Source: Notolepis coatsorum (lineage: Eukaryota; Chordata; Actinopteri; Aulopiformes; Paralepididae). Taken from it: a stretch of 64,000 nucleotides of DNA. The notes below the pieces were generated by a model. It was not told where the DNA came from. It ran no database searches and saw only the letters and a list, made by a program, of their open reading frames with translations. Positions 31,620-41,900 of this stretch are shown one piece after another. The stretch is from positions 399,636-463,635 of the forward strand of contig CAXASK010002115.1 in the NCBI GenBank assembly GCA_963971535.1. The letters run 5' to 3'. The position numbers and the translations under genes were made by a program. Each line of letters begins with the position of its first letter. Within the stretch, counting starts at the first letter, position 1.

Positions 31620-32335
31620 CTTTTACCCCTAGCACTTTGTTTGGTGATTTTTTTTTGTGTTGCACGGGGTGTCATCATATTATGGTTTGGGTGGTGTTCG
31701 TTACACATGGTGTAACGTGGGGGCTGAGCCATTTTCATCAAACAGGTGAGTATGCCGTATTTGTTTGTAATTTGATGTGACTACTTATGCTGTTAAAATA
31801 TATAGTTTAGTAGGCACCACATGTAGATAGGGATATTATTTTCTGGTTGTTGGTTAGCGTCCGGTGCACCGCATACTCCTGGGGCGGTCAATGAAATGAT
31901 TGTATATGATCTTTGACTGGTAGCAGGTGTGGTTGAAGAAAGTTAGGTCTACAGGGCATTAGTTTAAGGGTAGGTAGGTTAGGGCGGCCAGGAAACACAG
32001 GTAGTGTGGTAGGGCTTGATTTAGTGTTTCTTAGGGTAGACATGTGGTAGGCCGGGGTTTTCTGCAGTTTAGACGTAGAAGCATATGTGGTCACATCAGG
32101 TTAGAAGGCGCACCTGTTTGGAATATTTTGTTGGATTTATTTTGTTTGTTTAAGTGTTTGGTGAGCATACCTGGTAGCACCTAACACCCTGCGTGTATGA
32201 CACGTCTATTTAGGGTGGGTGTGTTTTTTTTTTATTTTTTTTTGTTTGTTTGTGCAACCTGGAAAGGTGCGCTCCGTAGAGCTCACATTTCCACCGCGTC
32301 CCTTTATGGTTGTTATTATTGGCATTAGCATTCTT
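31620..32335 (+). promoter_or_regulatory. Leader of inner element, left of L1
   Basis: No gene. It holds the conserved splice donor (CAAACAG/GTGAGT at about 31739-31751) and about 300 bp similar to the outer leader. It ends with GGCATTAGCATTCTT (32321-32335), the target of the L1 insertion. Confidence 0.6.
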
Positions 32336-32440
32336 TTTTTTAACTTATATTTTTATTTGCATTTTTGATTTACAGACATCTCAGACAATACAATTAAACA
32401 GACAGAAACAATAAAGAAAAAATTATAACATCCAAAAGAA

Positions 32441-32824
32441 TAGTGATGCACCGATGTGAAAATGGTGGCCGATACCGCTAACCGACATTAATATTGCTGT
32501 TCTGGTCGGCACCGACATCCACCGATGTCGACATCTCTGCACCGAAAACACTTTTTTATGATAATCAAACAAAGAGCTACTTTCCAAAACGCTTACTTTT
32601 TTTTTACTTCTGTAACTTATTTTCAGAAATTACTGATATTTTGAAACAATTTAAGGCCAAAACATGTAAAAAGAAAAAATAATATTACATTTTAATAAAA
32701 AAAAAAGAAGAAATTATATCGGCCCATATCGGCCCTATCTTGATATCGGGCCGATACCGATGTGTAAAAAAAACGGCCATATCGGCCGATATTATGTCAG
32801 CGGCCAATATATCGTGCATCACTA
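32441..32824. mobile_element. hAT-like MITE in L1 3' UTR
   Basis: 384 bp with ends TAGTGATGCAC and GTGCATCACTA, many internal ATCGGCC/GGCCGAT palindromes, and an 8-bp near-duplication CAAAAGAA/AAAAAGAA (7 of 8). TAGxGATGCACCGA ends with ATCGGCCGATA cores are common in vertebrate hAT MITEs. If real, it is the innermost layer of the nest. Confidence 0.8.
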
Positions 32825-33367
32825 AAAAAGAAAACAAAAATAAAAGAGAGGGGGTGACATGGGTTCAACGGTCAATTCTATCTTTACCTTGTTTATTTAC
32901 ATTTCAATTTATTTTATAGTTCCCTTGTTCCCTTTTCATTCTTTTTTTTAAACAATATGTTTATAGGTATTTTTTTTTTTTTTTTTCAGTTTAACAGCAT
33001 CAGTTCAACAACCATACAAAAGGAAATGCTGCCAACTGCCCCCCCCCCTCCCCGAGTTACAGAAAAATAAATGCATATTAACCCCCCCCCCCCCTGAAAA
33101 AAAAAATCGGCCAGACCCCCCCTCCCTCCCCCCAGACTAGGACCTCGATAAATTCAGTTTTTTCTTTTTTTACACATTTTAAGAGTTTTGTAAACCCAGT
33201 TACACCCGTCTAACAGGTGCCCATACTACACCAAACAAATAAATGTCTACCATTACATCTTTTCTCTTCAAAGAGCAACTAATAACATTTACAGTATCAT
33301 TCATTGCAATATATACCCTTCAGAAAGACAAAAGGGAGCTTCAATAATAGCCTATATCATCAACCTA
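32825..33367 (-). other. L1 3' UTR, low-complexity
   Basis: Sequence between the MITE and the ORF2 stop. On the plus strand it has T runs, C runs (33041-33053, 33081-33094) and a C-rich stretch to about 33132. No gene. Confidence 0.7.
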
Positions 33368-36300
33368 CTATGTAATCTGTTCTAAGTATTGCCTAAACCC
33401 AGCCCAGCATTTATCAAAGAGACGTGGTTTTTTCTTAAGATTGAACATTATTTTCTCTGATGCCATGTACGAAGAGATTTCACTAAGCCACATAGACATG
33501 GGGGGGGATTCAGCACTTTTCCACAGCATGGCAATACACTTGTTCCCTGCAATCATGGCCAATTTAATGATCCGCACCTTGCCTCTCTTATCTGGAGAAA
33601 TGTCAGACATGTCTCCTAATAATGCTAATTTAGGTGTACATGGGATCTCAAGGCCTGTGACCTCTTCGAGAGTCTCCCAAATTGAGCCCCAGTAAGGTCT
33701 CAGTTTGTTACATTCCCAGAACATGTGGAGCAGGCTACCTGTTTCCGTTGAGCACCTAGGGCAAAGGTCAGAGATAGCCTCATTCATCCTGTGAAGTCTT
33801 TCCGGCGTAAAATAGGTTCTATGGAGAATGTTAAATTGCATAAGTTTATGTCGAGTGTTATATGAAAAAGATAGTGCAGACTCACATAGTGATTCCCATT
33901 CATCTTCATCAAAGGTACAGTCCAGGTCCCGCTCCCATTTGTTCTTGGCATTTAGGGGTATAATTTCTGTACTGGTCAGGATTCTATCATATGTTAATGA
34001 TAGGATGCCTCTAGTGTGAATAACTCCTTTTAGAATATCATCTATGAGGAGGGGTTTTGGAAGAGTGGCGTTTCCTCCCTGACCTGTACCTATGAAGTGT
34101 CTAACCTGTAGGTATTTAAAGAAATTAGTAGTTGGAAGGTGGAAGGCGGCACGTAACTGTTCAAAGGACATAAGTATGTTATTATCAAATAGGTCCCCAA
34201 AAGTTTTAATTCCCTGAGTGTACCACTTCTTGGTGATGCCATCTCTAAGTGATTCTGGCAAAGCTGGATTGTTGTGGAAGGGGGTCTTCCTGTGAAATGC
34301 AATAAAGCTACCAAGATGTGTCTGAATCTCAAACCATGTTCTTGCTGTGTGTTTAATAAATGGGTTATCTGAACAATTCTTCAGGGTGTGGTACTTCCTG
34401 ATAAAAGGAATTCCGGCCAGCGGTACGTCCATCGTATGGCATTGTTCTATTTGTCTCCAGGCAGGGGAATTAGTCGACTCATTCTGCCAAATCCACAGAG
34501 CCCTTGTCTGTGCAGCCCAGTAATAGCGTTGGAAGTCCGGGAGTTTCAGTCCACCACACTGGGGGGAATTATATAGGGTTTTAATTTTAATTCTAGGGGC
34601 CTTCCTTCTCCATATGAATGCAGATATTATCCTTTGTAATTTCTTGAAGAAGTTCTTATGTATAGATATAGGGAGGGTTTGAAAAAGATAGAGAAATTTA
34701 GGTAGGATGTTCATCTTAATGCAGTTCACACGTCCGATTAGCGAGAGAGGCAGCTGCATCCATCTATCTAGGTCCTTCTCCACCTTTTTAAGTAGTGGGT
34801 CATGATTTAGTAAGAAAATTGTATCTATTTGGTTCGGGATTTTTAGACCCAAATATGTTACAAATTGTGAGTTCCACTGGAAGGGGAAATTGGACCTTGG
34901 CATTTTTTCGGCTAGTGAGTTAAGTGGCATGGCCACGCTTTTTTGTGCATTAATCTTGTAGCCTGAGATTACATTATACTTTGACAGTGTTTCCATAAGG
35001 GCAGGCATGGATGAGTCGAGATTGGTTAGAAACAGGACTATGTCGTCCGCGTATAAAGAGATGACATGGCTCTCAGGACCCACCTTGATCCCACTAATAG
35101 CTTTATGTGACCTTATTGCTATAGCCAGGGGTTCGATTACCAGCGCAAAAAGTGTCGGGGAAAGAGGGCAACCCTGCCTAGTACCGCGCCTTAGAGGGAA
35201 AGAAGGTGAAATCTCTGAGTTGGTCTGTATCCTGGCTGTAGGGTTAAGGTACAGCATATGGATCATTCTTAGCATATTTGGGCCAAAGTTCATTTTTTGT
35301 AGAACAGCGAAGAGAAAGTGCCACTCTACTCGGTCAAATGCCTTCTCCGCGTCCAACGAGATCGCTATGACTGGGTCTTCTATGGATTTGGCACAATGCG
35401 TCAAGTTAAGAAATCTTCTCACGTTGTCTATTAATGAGCGATTTTGTATGAAACCGGTCTGGTCCGTATTAATAAGTGAGGAGGTTACTCTCTCAAGTCG
35501 AGTGGCTATGATTTTAGTAAATATTTTATATTCGTTGGAAAGGATCGAAATTGGTCTGTACGACCCGCATAAGGTAGGGTCCTTCCCTGGTTTTGGCAGG
35601 ACTATAATAAGAGCTTGCTCAAGGGTATCAGGTAGTTGGTCATTCTCAATAGAGTAGTTGAACATTTCTAGGAGAGGGTCTATCAATTTGCTAATAAATG
35701 CCTTGTAGAAGTCTATGGAGAAGCCGTCCGGCCCTGGAGCTTTCCCTGGCGTCAGTTTTGATAAGGCATCTAGTATTTCTTGCTTAGTTATCGCCTCGTC
35801 AAGGACCCCCCTTGTGCCTTTTGTTATCGTAGGTATGTCTAGGTTGTCCAAGAACTCACACATCTCCTGTCTCTTCTCCCCCTGCGAGGAGTAGAGAGAC
35901 TTGTAGAAGTCTGAGAAGGCCCGATTTATGAGCAGTGGATTCCGGGTCAACTCCCCTTTGTCGCTTACCCTAATGGCCGGAATACACCTAGCGACATCCT
36001 CCCTTCTAATTTGCCACGCTAGTAGTTTCCCTGCCTTGTCACCCTGCTCATAGTAGCGATGTTTCAACCTTGACATAGCGTTTTCTACCTCTCGCGAGGT
36101 GATAGTGTTATATTCTGCCTTTTTTGCCGTTATCTGAACCAATAAGGTCTGTGATTGTAATAGGGAGTGTTGATTTTCAAGCGCTTTTATATCAGACTCT
36201 AGTGAGCGTAATTTGGTTTGATATTGTTTCTTTTTCCAGGAAGAGTAACTAATAATGTAGCCTCTTATGTAAGCTTTAAGGGTCTCCCAGACTATAGCTG

Positions 36301-37135
36301 GTGAGGCCGAGCCCCTATTACTCAATAAATACCAGTCCAACTGTTTGTTAATTAATTTGACAAAATCCTCATCGTTATTTAGAAAATTAGGAAACCTCCA
36401 GCGTTTGGAGTTTGTGTGAGAGTCGCTTAAGGCTATTTTAGTCAAAAGGGGGGCGTGGTCTGAGTGTGTCATGGCTAAGTATTCGCAGGACGAAACAAGA
36501 TGGAGTTTTGCTGTATGTATAAAGAACGTATCAATCCTAGAGTAGCTATTGTGCATGTGTGAGTAGAAGCTATATTCCCTTTGAGATGCATGCCCCTCCC
36601 GCCATGTATCCAACAAATTAAGATCCATAAGTTCTTTTTTAAGAGCCTTGGCCGCTGAGGTCAAAGGTTTAGGGGTAGGGGAGGATCTGTCCATAGCAGG
36701 GTCTAATACCAGGTTAAAGTCACCACCAATTATAAGTTCTGAAGGGGCGCATGTCACTTTAAGAAAAAGGTTCACATAGAAGTTAGGGTCATCGTGGTTC
36801 GGACCATATACATTCAGCATAGTGACCAGTTGGTCTCCCATATATCCCCTGACTAAAATATATCTTCCCCCTTTATCCTTTTCAACTAGGTTCGGTTGGA
36901 AGGGGATCCCTCTTCTTACCAGAATAGCCACCCCCCTTGCTGACGATGTGAATGAGGAGAAAAATATTTGCCCTTGCCATTGTTTCCCCAGTTTACTGTG
37001 CTCTGCGTCATCCAAGTGAGACTCTTGCAGGAAGGCCACGTCTATTTGATGTCTTCTGATGAAGCTAAGCACTTTACGGCGTTTAACTTGCCGGTTAAGA
37101 CCATTAATATTCCAACTCAGAAACGAGTATGTCAT
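33368..37135 (-). CDS. L1 ORF2: APE endonuclease and reverse transcriptase
   Basis: 1255 codons, uninterrupted. The N-terminal endonuclease nicks target DNA (SWNINGLN, LQESHL, GGDFNLV and SDHAPL motifs in the first 240 residues). Then a linker and the reverse transcriptase: GKAPGPDGFSIDFYKAF, YRPISILSNEYK, RGTRQGCPLSP and the YADD active site (Y695, D697, D698). The C-terminal part has SPQCGGLKLPDFQ and a zinc-binding-like CPRC-x8-H-x4-C signature. Start chosen at the ATG before SFLSWNIN, as usual for L1. The length fits the family. With ORF1 it would form the cytoplasmic RNP that performs target-primed reverse transcription. Confidence 0.95.
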   Translation of the reverse strand: MTYSFLSWNINGLNRQVKRRKVLSFIRRHQIDVAFLQESHLDDAEHSKLGKQWQGQIFFSSFTSSARGVAILVRRGIPFQPNLVEKDKGGRYILVRGYMGDQLVTMLNVYGPNHDDPNFYVNLFLKVTCAPSELIIGGDFNLVLDPAMDRSSPTPKPLTSAAKALKKELMDLNLLDTWREGHASQREYSFYSHMHNSYSRIDTFFIHTAKLHLVSSCEYLAMTHSDHAPLLTKIALSDSHTNSKRWRFPNFLNNDEDFVKLINKQLDWYLLSNRGSASPAIVWETLKAYIRGYIISYSSWKKKQYQTKLRSLESDIKALENQHSLLQSQTLLVQITAKKAEYNTITSREVENAMSRLKHRYYEQGDKAGKLLAWQIRREDVARCIPAIRVSDKGELTRNPLLINRAFSDFYKSLYSSQGEKRQEMCEFLDNLDIPTITKGTRGVLDEAITKQEILDALSKLTPGKAPGPDGFSIDFYKAFISKLIDPLLEMFNYSIENDQLPDTLEQALIIVLPKPGKDPTLCGSYRPISILSNEYKIFTKIIATRLERVTSSLINTDQTGFIQNRSLIDNVRRFLNLTHCAKSIEDPVIAISLDAEKAFDRVEWHFLFAVLQKMNFGPNMLRMIHMLYLNPTARIQTNSEISPSFPLRRGTRQGCPLSPTLFALVIEPLAIAIRSHKAISGIKVGPESHVISLYADDIVLFLTNLDSSMPALMETLSKYNVISGYKINAQKSVAMPLNSLAEKMPRSNFPFQWNSQFVTYLGLKIPNQIDTIFLLNHDPLLKKVEKDLDRWMQLPLSLIGRVNCIKMNILPKFLYLFQTLPISIHKNFFKKLQRIISAFIWRRKAPRIKIKTLYNSPQCGGLKLPDFQRYYWAAQTRALWIWQNESTNSPAWRQIEQCHTMDVPLAGIPFIRKYHTLKNCSDNPFIKHTARTWFEIQTHLGSFIAFHRKTPFHNNPALPESLRDGITKKWYTQGIKTFGDLFDNNILMSFEQLRAAFHLPTTNFFKYLQVRHFIGTGQGGNATLPKPLLIDDILKGVIHTRGILSLTYDRILTSTEIIPLNAKNKWERDLDCTFDEDEWESLCESALSFSYNTRHKLMQFNILHRTYFTPERLHRMNEAISDLCPRCSTETGSLLHMFWECNKLRPYWGSIWETLEEVTGLEIPCTPKLALLGDMSDISPDKRGKVRIIKLAMIAGNKCIAMLWKSAESPPMSMWLSEISSYMASEKIMFNLKKKPRLFDKCWAGFRQYLEQIT

Positions 37136-37806
37136 TCACCCATGTGGTTGGTATAGCTGTTTAGTAGGACACTGGGATACCTGAAAACATGGTATACAAT
37201 ACCTAGATGTGTAAACATTATAAACCAATTCACAAAAACAGTCCTGTCTGAACCCCTCCCTTTTCCCCTTAATGCCCCCCCCCCCCCCCCCCCCCCCCTT
37301 CCCAAAAAAAAATAAAAAATCCCCCTGGCCTATAAATCCTCCCGTAATCTTGCGTAGTACCATACCCTATCCTACCAAGCGGAGCCGGGCTCCCTACCAG
37401 GTTTAGGTTAAGTAATTAAAGGTGTGGGTACGAACATCTCCTTTAAGCATTTCAAAACATGTATATATATATATACACACCCTTCTTTTTTTTTAATATC
37501 TTTTTTTTTTTTCCAGGGGTAATATCAACGCTTAAAATGCTTAAATGTAATGTGCACACATGTATGAATAAACATGTACACCTACATATACCCATTAGCA
37601 CATAACCGTCTTGAAATTAAACTTAGTAATATGAACTCACAACAAAAGGTCCCGTGAGGCTTAACAACATCTCAAGTCCAGTGTCGCCAATAACGACATG
37701 TATTACCCGGCGGTTAACATTTCAAAAAGTAATTAGAGTATGAGGCTTATTGCCTGGTATGTGTCTTTATTTACCGCTCCTTTATGGTTGAGTGACGACC
37801 GCTGGA

Positions 37807-38703
37807 TCACTTCAGCATAGCCGGGTGGTGCTTACTCAGATACGTCTCTGCCGACCCCGGAGAAGTAAAAGTACGTCTGCCCTCCGGTAGCTCCACGCTC
37901 AAGTTAGTGGGATGGAGCAGCTTGAAGGATACGTTGTTCTCGTGTAGCTTCTTCTTCAACGGCATGAAAGCTTTTCTCTTCTTGTAGAGGGCCGTGGACA
38001 TATCCTTGAAGATCTTGATAGTAGAATTACCGTATGCCAGTGATTTCTTTTTCCACGCCGCGTCCAGGATTCTCGTCACATCGGTGAAACGGAGTAGCTG
38101 GATCACTATGGCTCGGGGGAGGCTGCCTTCTTCGGGACGGCGTTGGAGCGTACGGTGAGCCCGCTCTATCTCAATGGTTTGCCCGGTGTCCAGCTCCAGT
38201 ATTTTGGGGAGCCATTCCTGTAGGAAATCGATAGAGCTTTTCCCCTCCACACCTTCTGGGAATCCCACCAGTCGCAGATTCTTTCTTCTCCCTCTGTTTT
38301 CCAATTCGTCCAGCTTTTCCCTCAGACCGCAGATCTCCTCCTCTGTGTCTTTCCTATGATCGCTGAGGTCTTGTTGTAGGTAGTCGAGGCTATCACCGAA
38401 GCTAGCTTGCACTCCCTCCATTTCCTTAACACGTTGCCCCAGTGCCTGGTTGTCACTAATAAGTCTTTCCACCGAGATGCTTAGAGAGTTCATCTTAAGT
38501 TCCATCATGGCTTGAATTCTGTCGAATACTTTCTCCAGTTCCCCAGTAAACCATATCGGCGGTGTTTCATCGTTAGCTTCGACGTTAGCTGCATTAGCTT
38601 CCCCGTTAGCCGGTGCGTTAGCTCCTTGCGGTCTCGCAAGCACTATTGCTAACGTGGGCGATGTCACCGTCTTCCTGCTCGGTTCGGTCCTTTTGGGTGG
38701 CAT
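37807..38703 (-). CDS. L1 ORF1: RNA-binding chaperone protein
   Basis: 298 codons. A basic, low-complexity N-terminus (MPPKRTEPSRK), then a long coiled coil (about residues 50-135) that should trimerise, then the RNA-recognition-like fold (NLRLVGFPEGVEG) and a C-terminal domain (IEIERAHRTLQRRPEEGSLPRAIVIQLLRF) typical of L1 ORF1p. It coats L1 RNA in the RNP. Both the N-terminal repeats (ANGEAN/ANVEAN) and the coiled coil are shared with the decayed copy at 18293. Confidence 0.94.
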   Translation of the reverse strand: MPPKRTEPSRKTVTSPTLAIVLARPQGANAPANGEANAANVEANDETPPIWFTGELEKVFDRIQAMMELKMNSLSISVERLISDNQALGQRVKEMEGVQASFGDSLDYLQQDLSDHRKDTEEEICGLREKLDELENRGRRKNLRLVGFPEGVEGKSSIDFLQEWLPKILELDTGQTIEIERAHRTLQRRPEEGSLPRAIVIQLLRFTDVTRILDAAWKKKSLAYGNSTIKIFKDMSTALYKKRKAFMPLKKKLHENNVSFKLLHPTNLSVELPEGRRTFTSPGSAETYLSKHHPAMLK

Positions 38704-38864
38704 TTCTTTGTTGGTTATGTGCTTAATAAGCGTGGGTTAACATAAACTGAAGTTAGGCGGAGTATGTTCGATACATCAGGTTTTTCAGGATTTTTGTGTA
38801 GGAGCCCATTCCACTATGTCCTTCCTCTACGCCGCCATCTTCCCCACTCGGCATTAGCATTCTT

Positions 38865-38988
38865 CATGGTTCTTCAGTGGTTCTTCGTGGTTCTTCAGTG
38901 GTTCTTTAGTGGTTTTTCAGTGGTTCTTTGGTGGTTCTTCGTGGTTTGTTAGTGGTTCTTAGTGACTGTAGGGTAAAGTGAGTAGCTT
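38865..38988 (+). repeat. Short tandem repeats in the inner leader
   Basis: About ten imperfect units of the form (A)GTGGTTCTTC between the L1 target duplication and the gag-pol start. Leader of the inner Gmr1-like element; no gene. Confidence 0.75.
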
Positions 38989-41900
38989 GTGGTGACTGGT
39001 ACAGTAACGATGGCTACCATTAAGGATTTTGTTGAGAACCCCTCTGACGAGATGTTGGGAAGGTTTTCCAAAGAGCAGCTTCTGAAGCTTGCTGTGCACT
39101 ACAATGTGGAGCTTACTGCCAGTGAGAAGCAGTTGAAAAGGACTGCCTTGGGGACTTTGAGGGCTATACTCATTGAGGAGCAGGTGATTGTGGCAACGGT
39201 GGATGAGCTTCTTTTGTCTGAGGTGTCTCCACAACTCTCTGGCGTGGCGGAAGGTGTTGCCATCGATTGGGGGCCTAGGGAGTTGGCATTTAGGGAAAAG
39301 CAGCTACAACAAGAGCGTGAGTTTAAGGAAAAACAGCTACAACAAGAGGAGAGGAGAGATGAGAGAGAGCGGGAGCTTAAGGAAAAACAGCTACAACAAG
39401 AGGAGAGGAGAGAGGAGAGAGAGCACGATCGTGCAATGAAGGAGCTTGCATTTAAGCATGCTGCCTTGCAGGCGGGTTCTCTGCATCCAGAGTCACGTTC
39501 CGGGTTTGATGTAGGCAGGAATATTAGGATGGTGCCACCATTCTTTGAGAAAGACGTGGAAAGATATTTTCCCCTTTTTGAACGGGTGGCAACCACATTG
39601 AAGTGGCCTGATACCGCCTGGACACTGCTGCTGCAATGTGTTTTGGTTGGTAGGGCACAAGAAGCCTACACTGCTCTGTCCCTTGAACAAAGCGCTGATT
39701 ATGAGCTGGTTAAAGCTTCCATATTGAGGGCTTATGAGTTGGTCCCCGAGGCCTATCGTCAGCGTTTTAGAGGTTATCGTAGGCAGGAGGGGCAGTCTTA
39801 TGTTGAATTTGGAAAAGAGAAGGAGAACCTGTTTGACCGGTGGTGCACCTCGCAAAAAGCAGAGTCAAGGGAGCAGCTCAGACAGTTGGTTCTCCTAGAG
39901 GAATTTAAGAGGTGTGTTCCTGATAACGTTTCCACACATCTAAATGAGCATAAGGTATCGAAGATAGCCGACGCTGCTGTCTTGGCTGATGAGTTTGTGT
40001 TAACACACAAATCTGTCTTTGTAGAGGAGGGCCGTGTGGAGTCCAGGGGTAGTAGGCGTCCTTCTCAGGGGAGCCGGTTCCCGGCACCCGTGTCTGCTGG
40101 TCGGTTTACTTCGACTCCTAGGCAAGGTGGCTCTGCTAGTGCATTCCCAGAGGGGGTTATCTGTTTTTACTGTAAGGAGCCTGGTCATATCGTTGCTGGA
40201 TGCCCTGTGCTTAAGCAGAAAAATGTAAAAACGGTGGCTCTGGTAGAAATCATAGACAGGACACCTATGCCGACATTAGAGGGTGGGGTGCGAAGTATCA
40301 AAGGTGCAGACAGGGAGCTAGAGGGCTCCTCAACATTTAGGATGGATGGATTTGTTTCACTGGTTGGTGAATTAGGATCAAGGCAGGCTATTACAATATG
40401 GAGAGATACAGGAGCTTTCCAGTCTCTCATTCTGGATGGGATTTTGCCATTTTCGGAAGATTCTTCATTGCATTCCGGTGCCATTGTTCAGGGCTTTGAA
40501 GGAGGCTTTGTGAATACTCCTTTGCATGAGGTCTCGCTAAACTCTCCCTTAGTATCAGGCAATGTTGTCGTAGGAGTGTGTTCTCACATTCCCATAAAGG
40601 GGGTGTCCTTCATTCTAGGGAACGATTTGGCCGGTGGCAAAGTGCTGGCTACTCCAGTTGTAATTCCCGTCCCTGTAGTTTCTGAGGTTCCTGATGAGCT
40701 CGCACAGAAGCATCCAGGAGTGTTTCCTGTGTGTGCGGTAACACGCGCAATGTCAAAGGTCAAATGTGACACCCATGAGGTTGTTAACTTAGATGGTGAT
40801 ATGACACTTAGTGACACGTTCTTTGTTGAGTTGAAAAGTGGCCCTGATGAGGGGTTTGGTAAGGTGATTCCGTCTCATGAGCAGTTGGTACTAGAGCAAA
40901 ACAAGGATGTCTCCTTGTCGTCCCTCTTTGAAGAGGCGGTTTTAGAGGATGAAATGGTAGATACGTCTCAAGGATACTTTGTTAGCAATGACGTGCTCAT
41001 GAGAAAGTGGACACCACCTAGCCTGTCCAGTCTGGATGACTGGGGCAGTGTGTTTCAGATTGTTGTTCCAGCCGTGTATCGTCCTGATATACTGCATCTA
41101 GCACATGATCATGATCTTGCTGGTCACATGGGGGTCAGGAAGACTTATGACCGGGTGCTGAGACATTTTTGTTGGCCTGGTTTGAAGTCAGATGTGGCAC
41201 AATATTGTCGCTCGTGCCATGTGTGTCAGGTGGTTGGTAAACCAAACCAGAAGATCCCTCAGGCTCCTCTGCAGCCTATCCCTGCCGTTGGGGAACCTTT
41301 TGAGCGGATCCTCATTGACTGTGTTGGTCCCCTCCCTCGAACTAAGACAGGGAACCAGTACCTTTTGACTATTATGTGTGCAGCGACCCGTTTTCCTGAA
41401 GCCATTCCTTTACGCAAGATCACAGCCCCAGCTATATCCAAAGCTCTGGTTAGGTTTTTTTCGACTTTTGGTCTACCAAAGGTCATTCAATCAGATCAAG
41501 GGTCTAACTTCATGTCCCGTCTCTTTGCTCAGGTCCTCCAGCAGTTGTCTATCCAGCATTGCCCTTCCTCTGCCTATCATCCAGAGTCCCAGGGGGCGCT
41601 GGAGAGATTTCACCAGACTATCAAAACAATGCTGCGGGCATATTGTACGGATTTCGACAAAGACTGGGATGATGGAATTCCTTTGCTTCTGTTTGCTGCT
41701 AGGGAGGTAACCCAGGAGTCTCTTGGATTCAGCCCGGCTGAGCTGGTGTTCGGCCACACAGTGAGGGGTCCTTTGAAACTGCTGAAGGAAAAGTGGTTGG
41801 CTGACCAGACTCCTTCCTCTACTAATTTGTTGGACTATGTGTGTGACTTCAGGCTTAAGCTTAGTAGAGCATGTGAACTAGCGAAAGAGAACCTAAAGGT

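Larger units (their letters stand above)
32336..38849 (-). mobile_element. Full-length L1 with both ORFs open
   Basis: Minus-strand L1 of about 6.5 kb with a perfect 15-bp target duplication GGCATTAGCATTCTT (32321-32335, 38850-38864). It has a poly(A) tail (T run at 32334-32340), a short 5' UTR of about 146 bp starting near AAGATGGCGGCG, ORF1, a 671-bp inter-ORF gap with a long C run (37267-37300) and ORF2. The 3' UTR contains a hAT-like MITE. The open ORFs and clean duplication suggest recent, possibly continuing, activity. Confidence 0.95.
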
